From positions 1 to 23,274 of the IMG/VR virus record IMGVR_UViG_3300042344_000529: DNA of 23,274 nt. One strand, given 5' to 3'. Positions 5,128 through 10,565 of this stretch are shown piece after piece (the first letter of the stretch is position 1; the number at the start of each line of letters is the position of its first letter). The DNA comes from a virus. The notes beneath the pieces were generated by a model. It had not been told where the DNA came from, did not search any database, and saw only the letters and a list, made by a program, of their open reading frames with translations. A program made the translations under genes and the position numbers.

Positions 5128-5961
5128 ATGCAACTACACCCACTCATCGAGGAATGGGTTCTGCACCAACTCTCCGCCCGGCGGTCCACGAAAACCGTCC
5201 ACGAACGCTCCAGAGTGATCCAACAGTTCCTCAACGAGGTCGGGGCCAGCCCCGTCACCCTCACCGCGATGGACATCGTCCGGTGGACATCGGGGCACGA
5301 CGAATGGTCGTTGTCCACCGCCGCCACCTACCACTCCTACCTGTCGTCCTGGCATAAGTGGCTGTGTTTGTTCGACCACCGCTCCGACAACCCCATGCGG
5401 AAGCTGTCCTCCCCGCGCCGGCCGGAACGCACACCCCGCCCCGTCGCCGACGACGGCATGATCACACTCCTCACCATGCGGATGCACCGCCGCACCAGAG
5501 TGATGGTGATGCTCGCCGCCCTCGCCGGTCTCAGGGTGGGGGAGATCGCCAAAGTCAAAGGCGAAGACCTCGACCTCGCGGGCCGCAAAATCTATGTGAT
5601 CGGGAAGGGCGCGAAGCGGGCGTGGGTTCCGCTGCACCCGCTGCTCATCGAGGTGGCCGCGCAGATGCCGCAGCGCGGCTGGTGGTTCCCCGGCAACATC
5701 CGCAGGCCCGGGGAACACATCCACCCCAAAAGCGTGTCCGACATCCTGGGGCAGGCGATGCGCCGAGCACGGGTCCAGGGGACACCGCACTCCCTGCGCC
5801 ACTGGTACGCCTCCACCCTCCTTGATGATGGGGCGGACCTGAGGACGGTGCAGGAGCTGCTGCGCCACACGTCCATCCAAACCACCCAGGTGTACACCAA
5901 AGTCAGGGACGAGCGCCGGGTGTCAGCGGTGGACCGGCTGGACCCATTCCGGGCTGCGTAA
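5128..5961 (+). CDS. int: Tyrosine recombinase, phage integrase
   Basis: This 277-aa site-specific recombinase has a SAM-like core-binding domain (about residues 1-100) and a catalytic domain with all expected residues. These are R136 in AGLRVGE, K160 in VIGKGAK, H221 and R224 in HSLRHWY, H247 in LLRHTSI, and the nucleophile Y256 in TTQVYTK. It would integrate the genome at the tRNA-Lys-like att site that begins 14 nt after its stop. The ATG at 5128 has CAGGG 7 nt upstream; the longer frame to 5050 has no good start. At this size it lacks the usual N-terminal arm-binding domain and is XerC/D-like. It ends PFRAA, a possible ClpXP degron. Confidence 0.93.
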   Translation: MQLHPLIEEWVLHQLSARRSTKTVHERSRVIQQFLNEVGASPVTLTAMDIVRWTSGHDEWSLSTAATYHSYLSSWHKWLCLFDHRSDNPMRKLSSPRRPERTPRPVADDGMITLLTMRMHRRTRVMVMLAALAGLRVGEIAKVKGEDLDLAGRKIYVIGKGAKRAWVPLHPLLIEVAAQMPQRGWWFPGNIRRPGEHIHPKSVSDILGQAMRRARVQGTPHSLRHWYASTLLDDGADLRTVQELLRHTSIQTTQVYTKVRDERRVSAVDRLDPFRAA

Positions 5962-5974
5962 CTATGCTGTCGAA

Positions 5975-6047
5975 GCCCCTATAGCTCAGTTGGTAGAGCT
6001 ACCAGCTTTTAACTCGCAGGTCATGGGTTCGTGTCCGATTGGGGGCA
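5975..6047 (+). tRNA. Degenerate tRNA-Lys(UUU)-like sequence
   Basis: The cloverleaf can be drawn: a 7-bp acceptor stem (GCCCCTA/TGGGGGC with one G-T pair), an intact D-arm (GCTC/GAGC), an anticodon loop CTTTTAA with TTT at 6008-6010, a variable region AGGTC and a T-loop TTCGTGT. The anticodon stem (ACCAG/CTCGC) has two mismatches, the T-stem (ATGGG/CCGAT) has a G-G clash, and the T-loop departs from TTCGANT. No CCA is encoded. I read it as a decayed tRNA copy serving as attP rather than a good working tRNA, though weak function cannot be excluded. Confidence 0.55.
5975..6047. other. Putative attP region (tRNA-Lys type)
   Basis: A tRNA-Lys-like sequence next to a tyrosine integrase gene is the usual sign of attP for phages that insert in a host tRNA gene. 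Tail genes lie on one side and int on the other, so the site is unrecombined. The exact crossover core cannot be set without the host tRNA; the intact run from the acceptor stem through the anticodon loop (5975-6012) is the best preserved part. Confidence 0.55.
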
Positions 6048-6048
6048 C

Positions 6049-6099
6049 AAAAAAGGTGGGCGCCCACCGACTCATGTTCCGAGTCGGTGGGCGCCCACC
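6049..6099 (-). terminator. Intrinsic terminator of the late operon
   Basis: A perfect 19-bp inverted repeat (6055-6073 with 6081-6099) encloses a 7-nt loop ATGTTCC. On the minus strand it is followed at once by six U (6054-6049), so it is a textbook terminator for leftward late transcription, protecting attP and int from read-through. Each arm contains GGTGGGCGCCCACC, itself a 14-bp palindrome. Rightward int transcripts would meet the same stem, but without a U-tract. Confidence 0.9.
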
Positions 6100-6100
6100 A

Positions 6101-6121
6101 GGGCACAAGGATGGTGTGCCC
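6101..6121 (-). other. Short hairpin after the last late gene
   Basis: GGGCACA (6101-6107) pairs with TGTGCCC (6115-6121) around a 7-nt loop, just downstream of the TAA of the last late gene and directly before the main terminator. It may protect the mRNA end or help termination. GGGCACAA also occurs at 6043-6050, at the end of the tRNA-like element, probably by chance. Confidence 0.35.
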
Positions 6122-6126
6122 AAAAT

Positions 6127-6465
6127 TTATGCGGTATGCACTTCCCTACGCAGGGAAGCGACCTGCAACTCCAATTCAGCGATCCGCACCTCACGCTCGT
6201 CGCGGCCGTGGTCGGCCCGATCAGCCTCATCCAAAGCCTCGTGCAGCCGGCGCACCAAGTCCCCCATGCAGCCATGCAAAGAGGTGATGAAGTCGGCGTC
6301 GGCACTTGCCAGGAATGAACCGATCAGCGTTTCTTCGTGTTTCTCGTTCACGGCGACGATGTCGACACCGTTGATGGTTTCCACGGGCTTCCAGAACGTG
6401 TCCTGCGCCCCGGTGGTTCTCGACCACACCTGGTACAGCAGGTCGATGAATTCGCGGTCGTCCAT
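6127..6465 (-). CDS. Hypothetical post-tail protein with C-terminal coiled coil
   Basis: This 112-aa protein begins MDDREFIDLLYQVW. It contains FLASADADFITSLHGCMGDL, similar to a helical segment seen in many small actinophage proteins, and ends in a charged coiled coil (EVRIAELELQVASLRREV). The ATG at 6465 shares one base with the upstream stop (TGATG); the longer frame to 6720 only covers other genes. It is the last gene of the late operon, right before the terminator. No enzyme motif, signal or membrane span is present, so a lysis role is unlikely. Function unknown. Confidence 0.72.
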   Translation of the reverse strand: MDDREFIDLLYQVWSRTTGAQDTFWKPVETINGVDIVAVNEKHEETLIGSFLASADADFITSLHGCMGDLVRRLHEALDEADRADHGRDEREVRIAELELQVASLRREVHTA

Positions 6466-6626
6466 CACCGCATCCGTGTGCGGTTGAAGGTGCCTTGGCA
6501 GAGGCGGCACTGGCCGGTGTCGACGTTGCGGCGGCGCCCGTTCGGGTTGTACAGGAACAGCGGCATCACTTCGCGGCACCCACACAGCCGTAGGCCGGCG
6601 GCCAGAAGATCCTTGGGGGTGACCAT
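6465..6626 (-). CDS. 53-aa zinc-ribbon-like protein
   Basis: This small basic protein starts MVTPKDLLAAG and carries two cysteine pairs, C-x-C in LRLCGCREV and C-x2-C in GQCRLCQGTF, about 25 residues apart, which looks like a zinc ribbon. The start at 6626 follows the upstream stop with a one-base overlap (TGATG), and its own stop overlaps the next start the same way. A start at 6650 would intrude on the upstream gene. It may bind nucleic acid or simply be a small metal-stabilised protein. Its late position after the tail genes is unusual for a DNA-binding protein. Confidence 0.7.
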   Translation of the reverse strand: MVTPKDLLAAGLRLCGCREVMPLFLYNPNGRRRNVDTGQCRLCQGTFNRTRMR

Positions 6627-6892
6627 CAGATGGCCTTGAGGGCGGTCCACCCGGATAGGGTGCCCTGCTGGTCGTTGGAAACACTGCCATCCAAACCGGT
6701 GACGTGCCAGTACAGCACACCTTGGTCGGAGACCCTGACGGCGATTCGGCCGGTGCCGGGTTCCTCGAGGACGGTGCCCACGGGGTCGCCGCCCTGGACT
6801 CGTTGCACAGCGGTCAGGACGGCTTTGACTTGTTCCTCGGTGAGGTCCGCTACTTGGGCGGTCACGGCCCGCACTAAACCGGCATCAGCCAC
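6626..6892 (-). CDS. Hypothetical protein after minor tail genes
   Basis: This 88-aa product starts at a GTG at 6892 with AGGAG 6 nt upstream (6903-6899), lying over the stop of the preceding minor tail gene. The N-terminal part is helical (LVRAVTAQVADLTEEQVKAVL). The C-terminal half is beta-rich (GRIAVRVSDQGVLYWHVTGL, SGWTALKAI), perhaps a small carbohydrate- or protein-binding fold. The longer frame to 6997 is an artefact overlapping the tail gene. It may be a tail accessory or chaperone, by position only. Confidence 0.7.
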   Translation of the reverse strand: MADAGLVRAVTAQVADLTEEQVKAVLTAVQRVQGGDPVGTVLEEPGTGRIAVRVSDQGVLYWHVTGLDGSVSNDQQGTLSGWTALKAI

Positions 6893-6902
6893 AACAACTC
6901 CT

Positions 6903-7955
6903 CTATTTACTGTCGAACATGACGAACTGGGCGGCTTTAGCGGACTGCAACGCGGACGCGTTCGCGAACGACAACCCGGTGTACCGGTGGGTGGCACCGA
7001 GGAACGAGATCCTGCCGGTGTCTATGCCCTCAAGGATTTGCGTGCCACCCTCGAACAGTCGGAAGGTGTAGGGGGCGTCCGCAACCCCGCCTGTGCCTTT
7101 CACACCGCACTGCAACGTGTAGGCGGCGGCGGGGTTGAAGTTGAACGTGTTGGCTTTCCTGAGGATCGTTTCGTTTCCCCGAATGTTCACACCGATCTCC
7201 GCTGATTTAGCGCCGAGCTTCGCGAACACAAAGGTGGCGGTGTCCTCAGTGTTACCTGTCTTGGAGACACGCCCCATGAGGTAGTTGTACGCGGTCTGGC
7301 CGAACAACCCTGTTTGGGGTTTCGACCCGAACACCACACCGACGCGCTGAAAGTCGGTGCCGGTGTCGTCCAGCACGTATCTGGCCCACCCGTACCGGGT
7401 AGCCAGGGGGAAGCAGAACAACCACATTTTGCCGTCTTTGATCTCAATGGTCTCCGCGGCTAAACCTTTATGCCACGTCTGCCATTTCGACCCAGGGCCG
7501 CCGTTGGGATAAAGGTTGAAGTTCTCCGTTTGGGACACCCCATCAGCGCCCCCGGCGAACAGGGCGGCGACATCGGAGTTCAGGGTGGAGATAGCGGCGG
7601 CGATCTCCTCCATCGTGGCGTAGATGTCGAAGAAGTCCCAGTCGCCCTCCACCAGGCCCTGCCAACCATCCACGATGTTGTTGATGATGTCTTTGAAGAA
7701 CTTCAGGAAATCGGGTCTGGTTTTCAACGCACCCATGATCGAGGTGACCGCGGAGATCCCGTCGCCGAAATCCCCGCCCGAGAACGGCTCGAACTGCTTC
7801 AAAGCATCCAACGGCAACCGCAGCAGTTGGCGTTCAACCTGCTCCAACGGGCTATCCCAATTCGGGGTGATCCCCACAAGCTGACCCAGGATGGTTTCAT
7901 CTAAGTTCTGGTTCCAATCCCCGCCGCCGCCGATCACATACGAGCCGTCACTCAT
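6903..7955 (-). CDS. Minor tail protein (distal, beta-rich C-terminus)
   Basis: This 350-aa protein is the last large gene of the tail cluster. The N-terminal 140 residues are mostly helical and include TRPDFLKFFKDIINNIVDGW, typical of the connecting part of mycobacteriophage minor tail proteins. From about residue 150 the sequence is beta-rich (GKMWLFCFPLATRYGWARYV, VGVVFGSKPQTGLFGQTAYN), suggesting a jelly-roll-like tip that could contact the host. The start at 7955 overlaps the upstream stop by 8 nt (ATGAGTGA) and has GAGG upstream; an in-frame 7988 start has less support. A receptor-binding role is inferred. Confidence 0.82.
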   Translation of the reverse strand: MSDGSYVIGGGGDWNQNLDETILGQLVGITPNWDSPLEQVERQLLRLPLDALKQFEPFSGGDFGDGISAVTSIMGALKTRPDFLKFFKDIINNIVDGWQGLVEGDWDFFDIYATMEEIAAAISTLNSDVAALFAGGADGVSQTENFNLYPNGGPGSKWQTWHKGLAAETIEIKDGKMWLFCFPLATRYGWARYVLDDTGTDFQRVGVVFGSKPQTGLFGQTAYNYLMGRVSKTGNTEDTATFVFAKLGAKSAEIGVNIRGNETILRKANTFNFNPAAAYTLQCGVKGTGGVADAPYTFRLFEGGTQILEGIDTGRISFLGATHRYTGLSFANASALQSAKAAQFVMFDSK

Positions 7956-8400
7956 CAGCGACCTCAGCGGGGAGGAACGCCGGCCCATTCACCGGTTCCG
8001 ACACCAACCCCGCGTCGACGAACTGCTGCAGCATCGCCTGTTGTTCGTTGGCGGTCAGCTCGTTGATGTCGGGCAGGCGGACGGGTTCCGGTGCGGGTGT
8101 GCCCTCGGTGACCCACCGGGCAGCGTTGTTCCAGGAGTGGCGTGGGCCGCGCATAGCGGGCTGGAAATCCAGGATCTGCCTGGGCAGTTGATCGACATGG
8201 ACCATGCCGTTCTCATCGGCCAGCGACGCAATGTAGTCCGTGTGGGCGAACCCGCAGTTGAACAGGTGCTCCGACCACTGCGTCAAAAACATGGGGTGGG
8301 TGATGCCACCCACCCCGGCGATCATGGGGAGGTTCCGCAAAGCCCACACGAAATGTTCACGCGGGTTCGCGTAGTTCGTTTGCTCCTGCGAACGGATCAT
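7948..8400 (-). CDS. Tail-cluster protein, DUF2744/L5 gp30-like
   Basis: This 150-aa protein includes NPREHFVWALRNLPMIAGVG, HPMFLTQWSEHLFNCGFAH, DQLPRQILDFQPAMRGPRH and WNNAARWV. This is a conserved pattern I associate with a protein found among the minor tail genes of L5-like mycobacteriophages (DUF2744). Its exact role in the tail is unknown to me. The ATG at 8400 overlaps the stop of the 56-aa gene (ATGA). Its place between minor tail genes matches L5-type order. Confidence 0.78.
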   Translation of the reverse strand: MIRSQEQTNYANPREHFVWALRNLPMIAGVGGITHPMFLTQWSEHLFNCGFAHTDYIASLADENGMVHVDQLPRQILDFQPAMRGPRHSWNNAARWVTEGTPAPEPVRLPDINELTANEQQAMLQQFVDAGLVSEPVNGPAFLPAEVADE

Positions 8401-8567
8401 GCGGAGAACCTTTCCGACATCTGTTTGAACAACTCCCAGCGGGCGGCATCCAGCAACCCCAACGCATCAATGAACGAGGTGTTCTCATTCATGGCGACGG
8501 AGAACCCTTGGCCGCCGTCCTCGGTGATGTGCCGGGACACGGTGATCTCCTGGATGACTAGATCCAT
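8397..8567 (-). CDS. 56-aa tail-cluster protein
   Basis: A short frame runs from ATG 8567, which shares one base with the stop of the large minor tail gene (TGATG), to a TGA overlapping the next ATG. It reads MDLVIQEITVSRHITEDGG, then FSVAMNENTSFIDALGLLDA and WELFKQMSERFSA. Small proteins of this kind lie in the same place in L5-like phages. It fills what would otherwise be a 167-nt gap, and both junctions are coupled. Its role is unknown; a tail assembly helper is plausible. Confidence 0.78.
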   Translation of the reverse strand: MDLVIQEITVSRHITEDGGQGFSVAMNENTSFIDALGLLDAARWELFKQMSERFSA

Positions 8568-10393
8568 CACAACAGCCCTAACTGTGATCCGATGCTGCCC
8601 AGCTTCTGAATTTCCGACATGACTCGGGTCATGGGGTCAGCCGGTTTGCGGTAACCCAACCCGATCTGCCAACCCGAAGGGCCGTCCTTACCCCAACTGT
8701 ATTTCGCCTTCTTGACCCGTTCCACGAAGATCGTGTCGGGGTCGGGGTAACCCAGAACGGTTGTGCCGACCCGGGAACCGATCCACATGTGCCCGTAACC
8801 GTTGCGGCCGAACAGGTACGGTGCGGCGTCACTGATTTGCAGGGTGTGCGCGGTGTGCGCCTGCGTTTCAAACATCCGCTTCTTGATAGCCAACGCAGCC
8901 CCAAGTGTGAACGCTTTCTGCGCCTCACCCCAACCCTCGTAATAGTGGAAATCACCTAAACCGGTTTTGATGTTCTCCAGCCCGGCAATGGGGAGACTGA
9001 CACTCGTCGCCCTCAGCGTCGGCACCTGCATGAACGCGGCAATGACATCAAGGTAGAAAATTTGGGCTACAGCGTCAATCATGCCTCCGAGTGAGGGCAT
9101 TTCGACGGGGATAGCACCGACAGGGGCACCTGACGCGGCTTCCAACGCACTGTTGATCAGCGACGAGATGATGTCGCCGCCGATGTTCACCGCAGCACTG
9201 ATGGCCTCGTTGATGCCCGGTGCTGACGAACCACCCGTCAGGAACGAAACATCAGTGGCCTCAAAGTACTGGAACTCGCTTGATTTGATGCCCGTGTATT
9301 TGCCTTCCACGAACACCACATGCGGTGCCTGCGGGGAAGTGCCGAAATAGTTAGGGGTGTAATACTCCCCGGGGAACGTGGCATCCCCGGTGAACACATC
9401 CACACCCTCGGTGTAGCCGTCAGAAGTCAAATTGATGATGCCCCTGGTCAACCCGACCAGAATTGAACCACCGAACGCGGTCTCTTTGCCCCACTCGTTG
9501 TTGTCCTCGACATCCCACACCAAACAACCCGGCCGCAACGGGATGGACGTGTAAAGGTCCTCCAACAGTTGCTGCTCACCGATGAGGTTCTCAAATGGGT
9601 GCGGGTCACGGTCGGGCAGATACCGGCGGCAGGTGATAGTCAACCCGGTGTCGTCCAACACTTGTTTCGCGGTGTCGTAGAACGACCCGAACCGTGAGAA
9701 AACAATCGTCACTGGGGTGTTGTCCCCCAACAACGGGTAGGGCTTCACAATGTTGCGCCAGTTACCCGGCCAAAAGCTAGGCCCCATCCACTCGTTGATG
9801 TCCAGGGGATCATCAGGCAAAGACCACAGGGAGCCTTCCAGGCGGATGCAGAGGTTCACGAAAAGGGTTGTCAACAGGCAAAACCGGGCCGGACCGAAAA
9901 TGACCCACAGCTTCGGGAATTGGAACTCCGGGCGCAGGAACGGGTTGGCCCACACCCGGATGTGTTTCAGTTCCTCAAAATCATGAAGGAACGTCACATC
10001 GAGGTAGCAGTCCCCGGAGTCCTCTTTGACCACCCGGTAATCGGACATTCGGCCCGACCACCTAACGCCCTGCTTCTCGATGACGATGTGGATGTTTCGT
10101 TTCAGGCGGCCTTTGTGATTTAAGATCCACTTCGCGAGGTAGTGGTCTAACCCGAGTTGGATTGAGGCGGTTCCGGTCTCGTTCTCAATTTCCTCGAAGT
10201 CACCTGACCGTTCCCCGGCCACCGCGCCGCGCAGCTGGTAGTCCCCGTCGTACAGTTCGATGACCGGCTTCGATAGCCGCATCTTCTCCAACCGGGCGCG
10301 GCGCTCCTGAACCTTCCCCCACAGGTTCTCGTGATCCGCGAGGCTCGACAGCCCACCTAAAAGGTCAGCGCGTTGCTCCAAAACCGAATCCAC
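8567..10393 (-). CDS. Minor tail protein (L5 gp28-like)
   Basis: This 608-aa protein is a large tail component placed two genes after the tape measure. Its features are a helical start (LEQRADLLGGLSSLADHENL), then a siphophage baseplate hub-type beta domain (PVIELYDGDYQLRG, GVRWSGRMSDYRVV), and later an amphipathic region near residues 420-520 with small residues (NIGGDIISSLINSALEAASG). The end includes GYGHMWIGSRVGTTVLGYPD. The start is the GTG at 10393, with GGGAGG 6 nt upstream, overlapping the small upstream gene by 29 nt; a 10519 start would overlap it almost fully. It probably builds the tail tip. Family assignment rests on order and pattern. Confidence 0.85.
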   Translation of the reverse strand: MDSVLEQRADLLGGLSSLADHENLWGKVQERRARLEKMRLSKPVIELYDGDYQLRGAVAGERSGDFEEIENETGTASIQLGLDHYLAKWILNHKGRLKRNIHIVIEKQGVRWSGRMSDYRVVKEDSGDCYLDVTFLHDFEELKHIRVWANPFLRPEFQFPKLWVIFGPARFCLLTTLFVNLCIRLEGSLWSLPDDPLDINEWMGPSFWPGNWRNIVKPYPLLGDNTPVTIVFSRFGSFYDTAKQVLDDTGLTITCRRYLPDRDPHPFENLIGEQQLLEDLYTSIPLRPGCLVWDVEDNNEWGKETAFGGSILVGLTRGIINLTSDGYTEGVDVFTGDATFPGEYYTPNYFGTSPQAPHVVFVEGKYTGIKSSEFQYFEATDVSFLTGGSSAPGINEAISAAVNIGGDIISSLINSALEAASGAPVGAIPVEMPSLGGMIDAVAQIFYLDVIAAFMQVPTLRATSVSLPIAGLENIKTGLGDFHYYEGWGEAQKAFTLGAALAIKKRMFETQAHTAHTLQISDAAPYLFGRNGYGHMWIGSRVGTTVLGYPDPDTIFVERVKKAKYSWGKDGPSGWQIGLGYRKPADPMTRVMSEIQKLGSIGSQLGLL

Positions 10394-10565
10394 GCCGATC
10401 CTCCCACTCCCAGTCGTACCGGCTCTCCGGGGAGAGCGGGCTGCCGTCACGTTCAAAGTTGTGTGCGCTGCCACCACCGATGGTGGCCTCGCTGTCTTCT
10501 TCAGCCCCGCCGACCACATCCACGGTGAGGACGGGGATTCCGAAAACCCTGACCACGATTGTCAT
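10365..10565 (-). CDS. Small protein between two minor tail genes
   Basis: This 66-aa frame starts at ATG 10565, overlapping the upstream tail gene stop (ATGA). It begins MTIVVRVFGIPVLTVDVV, a short hydrophobic, beta-prone stretch, and continues with an acidic and Gly-rich tail (AEEDSEATIGGG). Similar VRVFG-starting small proteins occur beside tail genes in actinophages. It overlaps the next gene by 29 nt, where that gene's GGGAGG ribosome site lies inside this frame. No function is known to me. Confidence 0.68.
   Translation of the reverse strand: MTIVVRVFGIPVLTVDVVGGAEEDSEATIGGGSAHNFERDGSPLSPESRYDWEWEDRRGFGFGATR

Noticed and set aside
5134-5880. 248-aa minus-strand frame over the integrase
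   Set aside because: Antisense shadow of a tyrosine recombinase with all catalytic residues; His/Gly/Pro-rich composition is typical of a frame artefact.
1-6126. L5-type stoperator sites (repeated 13-bp asymmetric operators)
   Set aside because: I saw no such repeated motif in the short intergenic gaps; the gaps are few and a systematic count was not possible by eye.
5990-6639. Plus-strand frames crossing the tRNA-like site, terminator and post-tail genes
   Set aside because: They run through a perfect terminator stem and lie antisense to coupled late genes; no convincing starts.
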